Source of the DNA: Prosthecobacter sp. SYSU 5D2
Lineage (GTDB): Bacteria; Verrucomicrobiota; Verrucomicrobiia; Verrucomicrobiales; Verrucomicrobiaceae
Assembly: GCF_039655865.1 (NCBI RefSeq)
Contig: NZ_JBBYXL010000007.1
Coordinates: 248,001-312,000 of the forward strand
DNA length: 64,000 bases
Reading direction: 5' to 3'
Positions 28,610 through 36,691 of the stretch are shown here, in pieces (within the stretch, counting starts at the first letter, position 1; every line of letters starts with the position of its first letter). Below the pieces are notes generated by a model. It made no database searches. It was not told where the DNA came from and saw only the letters and a program-made list of their open reading frames with translations. Made by a program: the position numbers and the translations under genes.

Positions 28610-29167
28610 TCAGTTGACAGCACAGTTTTTGGGTGAGCAGCAGGCCTGGCCGGAAACCCGGTTCCAGGGCATTTTGGAGAGCAGGATGGCCAGCCCGCAC
28701 CAGCCCGTGCTGCCCGCAAAGAGCAGCCCGGCCCCGAAGAAGGCGCTCAGGAAAACCCAATACGGATGCACCGTCAGCGACAGCACTGCGCCGGTCAGCA
28801 CACCGGTCCCGATGGCAAGCTGCACCTGCTGCATCAGCGGAAAGACTTTCTTTTCCGCACTGGCCACCGGCAGCCCCGCTGCCTTCCAGGCCTGGATGCC
28901 GCCTTCCAAATTTTGAACCTGGCCAAAACCGAGCTTCATCAGTTTTTCCTGGGCTTGCGTGCCACGTTTGCCGCTGCGGCAGTGGATGACAAGCGGCTTG
29001 TCTTTAGGAAGCTCGGCGGCGCGCTTTTCCAGCTCGCCCAACGGGATGAGCCGGGCCTCGCGGATGTGCTCCTCGGCGTGTTCCACCGGCTCGCGAACGT
29101 CCACCAAGTGGCATTCGCCGTTGGCGATGAGCTGTTTCAGTTGTGAAGGAGAGATCTGGGTTTGCAT
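28610..29167 (-). CDS. Rhodanese-DUF2892 membrane protein, first gene of the sulfur operon
   Basis: 185 residues from the ATG ending at 29167; the frame is open further upstream but that part crosses the divergent arsR gene. The N-terminal rhodanese domain has CHLVDVREPVEHAEEHI and the active Cys63 in VIHCRSGKRGTQAQEKL. The C-terminal part is a two-helix DUF2892 membrane hairpin (LAIGTGVLTGAVLSLTV, FLSAFFGAGLLFAGSTG) and ends in a Cys-rich tail (QACCSPKNCAVN). It resembles YgaP-type membrane rhodaneses. Its promoter contains the ArsR palindrome. Confidence 0.9.
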   Translation of the reverse strand: MQTQISPSQLKQLIANGECHLVDVREPVEHAEEHIREARLIPLGELEKRAAELPKDKPLVIHCRSGKRGTQAQEKLMKLGFGQVQNLEGGIQAWKAAGLPVASAEKKVFPLMQQVQLAIGTGVLTGAVLSLTVHPYWVFLSAFFGAGLLFAGSTGWCGLAILLSKMPWNRVSGQACCSPKNCAVN

Positions 29168-29210
29168 TGCGATGATGGGTTGAGAGGTTAATCTTTCTTG
29201 TGCCGTTAAA

Positions 29211-29238
29211 ACTATATTGCTATATAGCGATATATCAA
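29211..29238 (-). promoter_or_regulatory. Sulfur-operon promoter
   Basis: Read on the minus strand: -35 TTGATA (29233-29238), 16-bp spacer, -10 TATAGT (29211-29216), ending 44 bp before the rhodanese ATG. Both hexamers are one base from the sigma-70 consensus. Confidence 0.7.
29214..29233. promoter_or_regulatory. Putative ArsR-family operator
   Basis: ATATTGCTATATAGCGATAT, a 20-bp inverted repeat with a single mismatched pair, fills the spacer between the -35 and -10 of the sulfur operon and lies 19 bp before the arsR start. AT-rich imperfect dyads of this kind are typical for ArsR/SmtB dimers. Binding would block the operon and probably autoregulate arsR. Confidence 0.75.
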
Positions 29239-29251
29239 ATACATTTCTTTC

Positions 29252-29617
29252 ATGCCTCGAAAAAAAGATCCTGAACCTCCCAAGCCCCTCATGACCGACA
29301 AGGCCCTGGAGCTCATCGCCATGCGCTTCCGTGCGCTGTCCGAGCCCATGCGCCTGAAGCTGCTGAATGTACTCATGCAGGGGGAGCACACCGTCGGCCA
29401 GCTCGTGGAGGCCACGGGTTCCGGCCAGGCGAATGTCTCCAAGCACCTGGCCATGCTGAGGGAAGCCGGGATGATCGGCATGCGCAAAGAAGGATTGTCC
29501 ACGTACTGTTACATCGCGGACGCGATGGTGAATGAGCTTTGCGAGATGATGTGCCGCCGACTGCGCGATGAAATGGAGGCCCAGGCCCGTGCGCTCGCCT
29601 TTGATCCCAAGATCTGA
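29252..29617 (+). CDS. ArsR/SmtB-family transcriptional repressor
   Basis: 121 residues: one winged helix-turn-helix domain (RFRALSEPMRLKLLNVLMQG, recognition region GSGQANVSKHLAMLREAGMIG, wing EGLSTYCYIAD). Divergent from the sulfur operon, the layout of BigR/SqrR persulfide sensors. Those sense through a cysteine pair near residues 41 and 107; here Cys is found at 86, 97 and 101, and the position in helix alpha2 is not Cys (KLLNVLMQ). The sensing chemistry may differ, or another ligand is used. Confidence 0.92.
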   Translation: MPRKKDPEPPKPLMTDKALELIAMRFRALSEPMRLKLLNVLMQGEHTVGQLVEATGSGQANVSKHLAMLREAGMIGMRKEGLSTYCYIADAMVNELCEMMCRRLRDEMEAQARALAFDPKI

Positions 29618-29633
29618 CGTATCCTTATTTAGA

Positions 29634-30704
29634 ATGCCGGATCTCAAAACCCAGCTCATCACCAAAGCTCATGAACTGGGTTTTGCCGACTGCCGCATCG
29701 CCCCGGCCCGCCCGGCGGCACACCGCGAGCTGTATGAGCAATGGGTGGCCGAAGGCAAATATGGCGACATGGCCTGGATGGCGCGCAACATGGACCGCCG
29801 CACCGATCCCGGCCTCGTCCAGCCGGGGGCAAAGACGGTCATCGTCCTGGCCATGAATTACTACCAGGGCCCCGCGCCCGCCACGGCTGCGGGCGGCTAC
29901 CGCATCGCCCGTTATGCCTGGAATGAGGATTACCACGACCTCATTGTCAAAAAGCTCAAAGAGCTGGATGCCTTCCTGATCCAGCATGGCGGTACGCAGC
30001 GGTACTATGTGGACACCGGCCCCGTGCTGGAGCGGGACTTCGCCAGCGAGGCCGGCCTCGGCTGGGGTGGCAAAAGCACCATGCAGATCCACCGTCAGCT
30101 TGGCACCTGGTTCTTCCTGGCGGAGCTCATCAGCACCCTGGACCTGGCCGTGGACACCCCCGCCCGGGACCTCTGCGGCAAATGCACTCGCTGCATCACT
30201 GCCTGCCCCACCCAGGCCATCACCGCCCCGCGCCGCATGGATGCCCGCCGCTGCATCAGCTACCTCACCATCGAGAGCAAAGGCACCATCCCCCTGGAAT
30301 TCCGCCGCGCCATGGGCGACCGCATTTATGGCTGTGACGACTGCCTGACTGCCTGCCCCTGGAACAAATTTGCCCAGCTCTCCCATGAAGCGGCCTTCCA
30401 GGCCCGCGAGCCGGTGTTTAACCAAAAGTTGCGCGACTTTCTCACCCTCACTGAGGCGGACTTCCGCCTGCTCTTTGCCAAGTCTCCCATCAAGCGCATC
30501 AAGCGCCCCGCCTTCCTCCGCAACGTCTGCGTGGCGCTCGGCAATGTAGGCACCGCCGAAGACCTTCCCCTCCTGGAAGCCGCCGCCCAGGATGAGCACC
30601 CGCTCATTGCGGAGCATGCCCACTGGGCCGTTGCGGAGATCCGCCTGCGCCTCAGCGCATCCTGCACGAAGAAGCAAAAAAGTATGGATACCCATCAGCT
30701 TTGA
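29634..30704 (+). CDS. queG: Epoxyqueuosine reductase
   Basis: 356 residues from the ATG at 29634, which leaves a 16-bp gap after arsR (the frame is open into arsR). The N-terminal cobalamin-binding region has ANYYQG-like AMNYYQGPAP, VDTGPVLERDFA and EAGLGWGGKSTMQI. Two [4Fe-4S] clusters are encoded by CGKCTRCITACPTQAI and CDDCLTACPWNKF. A HEAT-like C-terminus completes the family. It converts epoxyqueuosine to queuosine in tRNA. Not related in function to the sulfur genes. Confidence 0.96.
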   Translation: MPDLKTQLITKAHELGFADCRIAPARPAAHRELYEQWVAEGKYGDMAWMARNMDRRTDPGLVQPGAKTVIVLAMNYYQGPAPATAAGGYRIARYAWNEDYHDLIVKKLKELDAFLIQHGGTQRYYVDTGPVLERDFASEAGLGWGGKSTMQIHRQLGTWFFLAELISTLDLAVDTPARDLCGKCTRCITACPTQAITAPRRMDARRCISYLTIESKGTIPLEFRRAMGDRIYGCDDCLTACPWNKFAQLSHEAAFQAREPVFNQKLRDFLTLTEADFRLLFAKSPIKRIKRPAFLRNVCVALGNVGTAEDLPLLEAAAQDEHPLIAEHAHWAVAEIRLRLSASCTKKQKSMDTHQL

Positions 30705-30753
30705 GAAGCACCCCGCCGCCTGAGTGGCTTGGGGCCTGCTTAATCTCTTGGAG

Positions 30754-31524
30754 ATGAGATTCTTCTTCCTATTGGTCAGCCTCATAGCCTTGCCGCTCGG
30801 CTCTGCAGCCTCCACCGTCCTCCTTTCCCACTCCGGCTCCGCCAATCCCACGACGCAAGGCTGGAGCCGCGCCTCCACCTCCAATGTCGTGGCTGGAGCT
30901 TACAACGACAATGGTCGCGAAGTGTGGCGGGTCTATGATGCCGGCCTCACCACCAGCGCGAACAACCTGAATTACTCAGGCACGTTGAATGCCGCTACAG
31001 TTGCCTCCGTCATGGACTCCGGCTGGGAGCTGTCCGCCACCCTCCGCGTCCCCGAGGATGATCCGGACCACAGCATCGCCATGGCAGCAGGCAGCAACAT
31101 CTGGATCGGTTTCATCATCAATGAAACCGACACCAACCGCCGCGCCTGGGCATTCATGTTCGGCCGCGCAGAGAACGGCGACACCCTAGTCAGTACCTAT
31201 GGCTCCGGCACACCCCGCACCCTTGCCCCCGGTTATCATGACTACAGCATGGTCTATGACCCCGCCACCGCCCTCGTCACCGTGTCCATTGACGGAGAAT
31301 TCTGGAAAACTTACGCCGGTGCCTCCTCGAGCAGCAATGGCACCCAGCAGGTCTATTGGGGGGACAACAGCGGCCAGACTTCCACCCAGCCCGGACGCGC
31401 CGCTTATTATGAATCGGTTCAATTCGCCTCCGTGCCTGAACCTTCCCGCCTGCTGCTTCTGGGCCTGGGCATCGCAATCCTGGGATTTCACCGCAGGCGC
31501 GGCAACCGCGCAATACATTCGTGA
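30754..31524 (+). CDS. PEP-CTERM-anchored secreted protein
   Basis: 256 residues from the ATG at 30754 (a GTG at 30724 is possible). Signal peptide FFLLVSLIALPLGSAAS; the C-terminus VPEPSRLLLLGLGIAILGFHRRR is a PEP-CTERM tripartite sorting signal: VPEP motif, membrane helix, basic end. An exosortase should cleave it. The middle is beta-rich with repeated small residues and could be a jelly-roll; no family recognised. No exosortase gene is in the window. The polysaccharide-type genes just downstream are a regular neighbour of such proteins. Confidence 0.85.
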   Translation: MRFFFLLVSLIALPLGSAASTVLLSHSGSANPTTQGWSRASTSNVVAGAYNDNGREVWRVYDAGLTTSANNLNYSGTLNAATVASVMDSGWELSATLRVPEDDPDHSIAMAAGSNIWIGFIINETDTNRRAWAFMFGRAENGDTLVSTYGSGTPRTLAPGYHDYSMVYDPATALVTVSIDGEFWKTYAGASSSSNGTQQVYWGDNSGQTSTQPGRAAYYESVQFASVPEPSRLLLLGLGIAILGFHRRRGNRAIHS

Positions 31525-31563
31525 TTTCCTTGCTCTGGCGTTCAGGCTTTTCACTATAAGCCC

Positions 31564-31818
31564 ATGCCTGACATCTCACCCCATGCGGTCATCGCTCTCA
31601 TCATGGAGCATCAGATCGTGGAAACCACGGAGCCGCTGACGCCGGAATCAGACCTCTTTTCCCTGGGGCTGGATTCGCTGGCCACGATGCAGCTCATGCT
31701 CCACCTGGAGCGCCAGTTCGGCGTGCGCATCGCCCCGTCAGAAATGACGCGCAACCACTTCGCCACCGCCACCGTCCTGGCCCGCTGGCTTTCGCATCCC
31801 AACCGCAGCGCTGCATGA
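31564..31818 (+). CDS. Acyl carrier protein-like protein
   Basis: 84 residues. The phosphopantetheine attachment site is Ser38 in FSLGLDSLATMQLMLHLE, and helix 1 and helix 3 have the expected lengths. TPESDLFSLGLDSL fits dedicated carrier proteins of secondary metabolism or polysaccharide loci rather than fatty-acid ACP. The stop overlaps the FAD oxidoreductase start (ATGA), so the two are translationally coupled and may act on a carrier-bound substrate. Confidence 0.85.
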   Translation: MPDISPHAVIALIMEHQIVETTEPLTPESDLFSLGLDSLATMQLMLHLERQFGVRIAPSEMTRNHFATATVLARWLSHPNRSAA

Positions 31819-33032
31819 ACCGGCAGGCGGACGTCATCGTCGCCGGCGGCGGCAGCGCCGGCCTGGCGGCTGCCCTCGCTTCCGCACGCGCCGGTGCCCG
31901 CACCCTTCTGCTGGAGCGGCAGACCAAGCTCGGCGGCATGGGCACCAGCGCTCTCGTCCACACCTTCTGCGGCCTCTTCCACCCGGACGTTTCCCAGCCC
32001 TGGGCCTGGCTGAATCCAGGCATCCCGCAGGAGATCGGCCAGGCCATGATGGACCGCACCGGCCAGACCGCGCCGGACCTCATGGGCAAAGTTTACGTCC
32101 TACGCCAGCATCCCTCCCTCTATGCCCAGATCGCCGATGAACTCTGCCGCGCCGAGTCCCACCTCACCGTTCTCAGCGGCAGCGAGTGGACCGCCCTGCG
32201 CCAGGGTGATCAAAGCGGCTGGGAGCTGGATATTCTCACCTCCGGCCACCGGCAGACCCTCCAGGCCAAAGCTCTCATAGACACCACCGGTGATGCCACC
32301 GGCGCCCGCCTCCTGAACCCCGCCTGGTGCCAGCAGGCCGAAGCCGCCCGCCTCTACCGCCCCGCCTACATCTGCGCTTTTCACGGGACCACCGGCACCC
32401 ATGACGATGCCTGGCGTCTGCAAACCGGGGCCTCTCTTTTCCGCGCCATCCGCGATGGCCTTCTGCCACCCGCCGCCATGGGGGCCGCCTTTCGCGATTC
32501 CCCCTTTCCTGGGGAGACCTTCCTCACCGTGGACCTGGAGGCCGGCCAGGGAGACTGGAACCCCTTTGACCCAGCCAAACGCGCCCGCATGGAGCAGGAA
32601 GGCCGTGAGGTCGCCCTCGCCCTCTGGCGCTTCCTCCGTGCAGAGCACGCAGATTTCAAAAACTGCCCGCCTCCCATGCTCCCCACCCAGGCCGGCATCC
32701 GCGAGACCGCCCGTTACATTGGCGATTATGTCATCACTGGAGATGACCTCGCCGCCTGCCGGCGGTTTGAAAATGAGGTCGCCCTCGCAGGCTGGCCGAT
32801 GGAAAAGCGTGAAAACGCCCGTGGCCCCAAATTCCGCTTTTTCGATTCCCCTGCCCCCGCCGGCATCCCTGCAGGCTGCTTTACCCGCCAGGACGCCCCC
32901 GGCCTCTTCTTCGCCGGCCGTTGCCTCTCCGCAGATCATGAGGCCCTGGCCTCCCTGCGCGTCATGGGCACCTGCATGGCCGGTGGACAGGCCGCAGGAA
33001 AGATGGCAGTGGACTTTCTCTCAGGCCACTGA
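31815..33032 (+). CDS. FAD-dependent oxidoreductase
   Basis: 405 residues. An N-terminal Rossmann fold binds FAD: DVIVAGGGSAGLAAALASARAGARTLLLE. ALIDTTGDATGARLL is the ATG-type motif of the FAD_oxidored family, and near the C-terminus FFAGRCLSADHEALASLRVMGTCMAGGQAAG closes the FAD site. Substrate unknown. Coupled to the carrier protein upstream, followed after 17 bp by a glycosyltransferase. Confidence 0.88.
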   Translation: MNRQADVIVAGGGSAGLAAALASARAGARTLLLERQTKLGGMGTSALVHTFCGLFHPDVSQPWAWLNPGIPQEIGQAMMDRTGQTAPDLMGKVYVLRQHPSLYAQIADELCRAESHLTVLSGSEWTALRQGDQSGWELDILTSGHRQTLQAKALIDTTGDATGARLLNPAWCQQAEAARLYRPAYICAFHGTTGTHDDAWRLQTGASLFRAIRDGLLPPAAMGAAFRDSPFPGETFLTVDLEAGQGDWNPFDPAKRARMEQEGREVALALWRFLRAEHADFKNCPPPMLPTQAGIRETARYIGDYVITGDDLAACRRFENEVALAGWPMEKRENARGPKFRFFDSPAPAGIPAGCFTRQDAPGLFFAGRCLSADHEALASLRVMGTCMAGGQAAGKMAVDFLSGH

Positions 33033-33049
33033 TCCCGCCTTCCCGAAAC

Positions 33050-34216
33050 ATGCGCCTGCTTTGCATCACCAACCTCTTTCCAGATTCCGGCCAGCCCTGG
33101 CGGGGGCTGGACAATGTCACCCTCCTGCACGCCATGCGGGCAGAGCGTCCGGAGGCAGACATCCGCGTCCTCTGCCTGCGCCCCGGCCACGGCGGCTGGC
33201 TGGGAAAAAAGTGCCCGCTTAAAACCCGCCCTGGGGATGAAGTCCTCCACCCCAGCTATGACTGGGCTCCTTACCTGCCCAAATTCGGGGGTCAGAACCA
33301 CCGCCTGTATGCCCAGGCAGTGCAGCGTGCCTTAAAGTCCCTTCCTCCTGGCTGGCAGGCGGATGCACTTCTCGTCCCCTGGCTCTTCCCAGATGCCTGC
33401 GGCGTCAGCCTCGTCCCGGAGCTTCGCGGACTGCCCCTCGTCGCCGTCGCCCAGGGGTCGGATGTCCATCAGTATCTGGACCTGCCCGCACGCCGCCGCG
33501 CCATACTCGCCCTCAGCCAGCGCGCCCATATCATCACCCGCAGTGAAGACCTCCGCCAGCGCCTCCTCCGCACGGGTGCCCCTGCCGCCCATGTCAGCAC
33601 CGTTTACAATGGCGTTGACATCCACACCTTCCACCCGGGGGATAAAGCCGCCGCCAGAAAAGACCTCAGCCTCCCGCTCGCGCCCCACACCTTGCTCTTT
33701 GTTGGCAATTTTCTGCCAGTCAAAGGCCTGGACCTTCTGGTCGAAGCTGCCGCACTCTTGCATCAGCAGATTCCCATTCACCTCATCCTCATCGGCAGCG
33801 GCCCTCTGGAGGCCCAGCTTCGCGACCAGGCTGAAAAAGCAGGTCTCGGACCCGCCCACATCACCTTTGCCGGGCGAAAAGGACCCTCCGAGGTGGCACA
33901 ATACATGCGCGCAGCAGATGCCGTCTGTCTCTCCAGCCACCATGAAGGCGTCCCTAATGTCCTGCTCGAGTCCTTTGCCTCCGGCCGTCCCTTTGTCTCC
34001 ACCCAGGCAGGTGGCATCGCCGAAATCACCACCCCTTCTCCCCAGGGTGCCGTGCTAGTCCCAGAGCGGGATCCCGCAGCCTATGCAAAAGCCCTTCATC
34101 AAGCCTTGTCTTCACCGCCGGATGAGGTCGTACTCAGTTCCTACGCCCGGACCATGGCCTGGCCACAGTGTGCCAAAATGTACTGGCAGCGATTAATTGC
34201 GCCTTTGGAAATTTAA
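33050..34216 (+). CDS. Glycosyltransferase family 4 protein
   Basis: 388 residues. GT-B fold: N-terminal acceptor domain (LFPDSGQPWRGLDNVTLLHAM) and C-terminal Glycos_transf_1 domain with LLFVGNFLPVKGLDLLVEA, LILIGSGPLEAQLRDQAE, ITFAGRKGPSEVAQYMRAADA and the E-x7-E type motif in HHEGVPNVLLESFASGRPFV. It would transfer a sugar from a nucleotide donor to a lipid-linked acceptor in cytoplasmic polysaccharide assembly. Followed by the initiating sugar-phosphate transferase. Confidence 0.9.
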   Translation: MRLLCITNLFPDSGQPWRGLDNVTLLHAMRAERPEADIRVLCLRPGHGGWLGKKCPLKTRPGDEVLHPSYDWAPYLPKFGGQNHRLYAQAVQRALKSLPPGWQADALLVPWLFPDACGVSLVPELRGLPLVAVAQGSDVHQYLDLPARRRAILALSQRAHIITRSEDLRQRLLRTGAPAAHVSTVYNGVDIHTFHPGDKAAARKDLSLPLAPHTLLFVGNFLPVKGLDLLVEAAALLHQQIPIHLILIGSGPLEAQLRDQAEKAGLGPAHITFAGRKGPSEVAQYMRAADAVCLSSHHEGVPNVLLESFASGRPFVSTQAGGIAEITTPSPQGAVLVPERDPAAYAKALHQALSSPPDEVVLSSYARTMAWPQCAKMYWQRLIAPLEI

Positions 34217-34291
34217 AGGTAACTTTATCTGAAATAGCGAGTATCTTAAATAAACCGCGCGTGCAGCTTCCCATACGCCTTTAATCTGTCC

Positions 34292-35752
34292 ATGCTTCTT
34301 CCCGGTACAAGTCATTGGATGTCCATCGCGCGTCGCGGTTTCCGTGACGCTGCAGTTTTTTTTCTCAGCTACTTGGTAGCTAATTACATACGCTTCCAGG
34401 AGCTCTGGCGGATGGATCATTATTTGCTGCCCATCAGCATTGGTGCGTTCACCCTCGTCGCCACCAGCTACATTCTTGGCCTTTATTCGGTGGAATCCCG
34501 TGGCCGGTCCCGCTTTTTCGTCCACTGGCTCTTTTTCACCCTCGCCTTCATGGCCACCTTCGTCGCCCTTGTCGTCGTCGGTTATGTGGATTTTGGCACC
34601 CGCGTTGGCCGCGGTTTCATGTTCCTCGGCCTCTGCACCGCCTACCCCTCCCTCATGCTCCATCACTGGGTCATGTTTAACAAGCACCGCTTCTCCCCGG
34701 AGCGTGTCGCCTTTGTCGTCGAAAGCCCCGGTGAGCATGAAGAATATCAGACTCTCAAAGACCTCAAGCCCCGCGGCATTGAAATCGTCGGTCGCATCAC
34801 CGTGAAGCAAACCGATCGCGGCAGCGACGTCCTCGGCCGCCTCAAGCACGCACAGTCCATCCTCAACCGCCACAAGATTGACCGCCTCGTCTTTGAAGAC
34901 TGGCGCCTCAATGACCCTTACTCGCGCCCCTTCCTCCGCCAGCTCCGTTACTCCGGCATCACCTGCACCCCCCTCATCAGCCTCTGCGAGGAATACCTTC
35001 AATACGTCCCCCTCCATCTCGTCACCAACGAATGGCTCATGCATTCGGAGACCTCCCCGCGTGACTTCTACTTTCGCAAGCTCAAGCGCAGCTTCGACGT
35101 CCTCACCTCTCTCACCCTTCTCGTCCTCCTCTCCCCGCCCCTTCTTGCCGGCATCGCCATCGTTAAAATCTTCTCCCCAGATGGCCCTCTCTTTTTCACC
35201 CAGGAGCGTATCGGCCGCTTCGGCAAAAAATTCCAGATCTTCAAGCTCCGTTCCATGCGCACCGATGCCGAGGCCAACGGTCCTCAGTGGTCCACCGGCA
35301 ACAAGGACCCCCGCGTCTTTCCTGGCGGCAAGCTCCTCCGCCAATACCGGATTGATGAGATCCCCCAGCTCTTCAACATTCTGCGCGGCGACATGTCCTT
35401 CGTCGGCCCCCGCCCGGAGCAACCCGCCTTCGTTGCCGCCCTCGCTAAAGAGCTCCCCTACTACGAAGAGCGCCACATGATCCACCCTGGTCTCACTGGC
35501 TGGGCCCAGGTCTGCTACCCCTACGGTTCCACCACCGACGACGCCCGCTGCAAGCTTGAATACGACCTTTATTATCTCAAGCACGCCGGCACCGTCTTTG
35601 ACCTTCTCATCCTGCTCGATACCATCCGCGTCGTTCTCATTGGCGGCATGAAAAAAGAGGCTCAAAAGCCCCGTTATATCTCCGCTGCCACCAGCAAGAC
35701 CACATCCATCCCCATCGTCACCGCAGCCCAGCGGTCTGATGCCGCCGCCTGA
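34292..35752 (+). CDS. Polyprenyl glycosylphosphotransferase (WcaJ/WbaP-like)
   Basis: 486 residues. Four or five N-terminal membrane helices, a CoA-binding-like middle domain, then the bacterial sugar transferase domain: KLKRSFDVLTSLTLLVLLSPPLL, FFTQERIGRFGKKFQIFKLRSM, GDMSFVGPRPEQPAFV, and HPGLTGWAQVCYPYG. This enzyme starts extracellular polysaccharide by moving a sugar phosphate onto undecaprenyl phosphate. It has a pronounced preference for C-ending codons. The AT-rich 75-bp gap before it may hold its own promoter. Confidence 0.93.
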   Translation: MLLPGTSHWMSIARRGFRDAAVFFLSYLVANYIRFQELWRMDHYLLPISIGAFTLVATSYILGLYSVESRGRSRFFVHWLFFTLAFMATFVALVVVGYVDFGTRVGRGFMFLGLCTAYPSLMLHHWVMFNKHRFSPERVAFVVESPGEHEEYQTLKDLKPRGIEIVGRITVKQTDRGSDVLGRLKHAQSILNRHKIDRLVFEDWRLNDPYSRPFLRQLRYSGITCTPLISLCEEYLQYVPLHLVTNEWLMHSETSPRDFYFRKLKRSFDVLTSLTLLVLLSPPLLAGIAIVKIFSPDGPLFFTQERIGRFGKKFQIFKLRSMRTDAEANGPQWSTGNKDPRVFPGGKLLRQYRIDEIPQLFNILRGDMSFVGPRPEQPAFVAALAKELPYYEERHMIHPGLTGWAQVCYPYGSTTDDARCKLEYDLYYLKHAGTVFDLLILLDTIRVVLIGGMKKEAQKPRYISAATSKTTSIPIVTAAQRSDAAA

Positions 35753-35881
35753 CACTTCTCACCGTCACCAGGCCTTCCAGGAAAATCACTCCCGGAGTCT
35801 CCAAGGTTTTTACTTTCAGGTGATGTGCACGACCGTAAAAAAACGGCTGCAAATTCATTCGCCATCGTCTATCTGCGCACT

Positions 35882-36691
35882 GTGATCGCCATTGCAACGG
35901 CCAGCCAAAAAGGCGGTGTGGGTAAAACCACACTGTGCATCAACCTTGCGTACTCCCTCGCCCGGCGCGGGTGGACGACGCTTCTTGTGGATACAGACCC
36001 TCAGAGCGGGGTCGGTTTATCGCTGGCGCGGTCCACGAAAGTGAAGCAGGGGTTTTATGATTTCCTGCTGGGAGAAAAGAATTTTAACAAGCTGGTGCTG
36101 TCCACGCGGCTGCCGGAGCTGCAAATCCTCCCTGCCGGTCAATACGATGCCTGCGCCCGCCAGGGCTGGTCCCAGGCAGAAGTGCCAAGCCGTCTGGCCG
36201 ACCTTTTGAGGGCAGCTGAGCTCCGGGGTGTGGACTGCGTGATCATGGACACTGCTGCCGGGCTCAATGCCATGTCCGAATCCGTGGTGAAGGCCTGTGA
36301 CTACGTGATCCTGCCGCAACAGGCGGAGCCGCTGGCGGTGCGCAGCGTGCCGCACATGCTGGAGACTCTGTCCCGCTTCCGTGCTGAAGGAGCCGGAGTC
36401 AAAGTCGCCGGCATCCTCCTGACCATGGTCATGGGGGAGAGCCAGATCAGCCAGAAAGTCGTGGCCGAGCTGCGCAGCCTGCTGCCTGCGGACCTGATGT
36501 TTGAGCAGAACATCCCGCGCATGGCCTCCTTCCTTGAAGCCAGCGCCATGGGTGTGCCTGTGGCCTTGATCAAACGCAACCCTCCGCCCGAGGCGCTGAT
36601 CTTTGATCAGCTCGCCGCCGAAATCGAACAACGCACCGGTCTCATCCAGGATCGCGAAGCCTCCGACAACCATGCAAGTCTCCTGGATTGA
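35882..36691 (+). CDS. ParA/MinD-family ATPase
   Basis: 269 residues from the GTG at 35882, which puts the P-loop at the usual position (IAIATASQKGGVGKTTLCINLA); the frame is open to a GTG at 35825 that adds a non-homologous leader. Deviant Walker A KGGVGKTT, LLVDTDPQSGVGL, Walker B VDCVIMDTAAGLN, and the tail NIPRMASFLEASAMGVP. ParA proteins position DNA, chemoreceptors or other cargo. No parB or chemoreceptor gene is near; the partner encoded with a 20-bp overlap is a roadblock protein. Confidence 0.9.
   Translation: MIAIATASQKGGVGKTTLCINLAYSLARRGWTTLLVDTDPQSGVGLSLARSTKVKQGFYDFLLGEKNFNKLVLSTRLPELQILPAGQYDACARQGWSQAEVPSRLADLLRAAELRGVDCVIMDTAAGLNAMSESVVKACDYVILPQQAEPLAVRSVPHMLETLSRFRAEGAGVKVAGILLTMVMGESQISQKVVAELRSLLPADLMFEQNIPRMASFLEASAMGVPVALIKRNPPPEALIFDQLAAEIEQRTGLIQDREASDNHASLLD

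Noticed and set aside
34193..35755. 520-codon minus-strand open frame
   Set aside because: Antisense to the sugar-phosphate transferase gene, whose extreme C-ending codon use keeps the reverse frame open.
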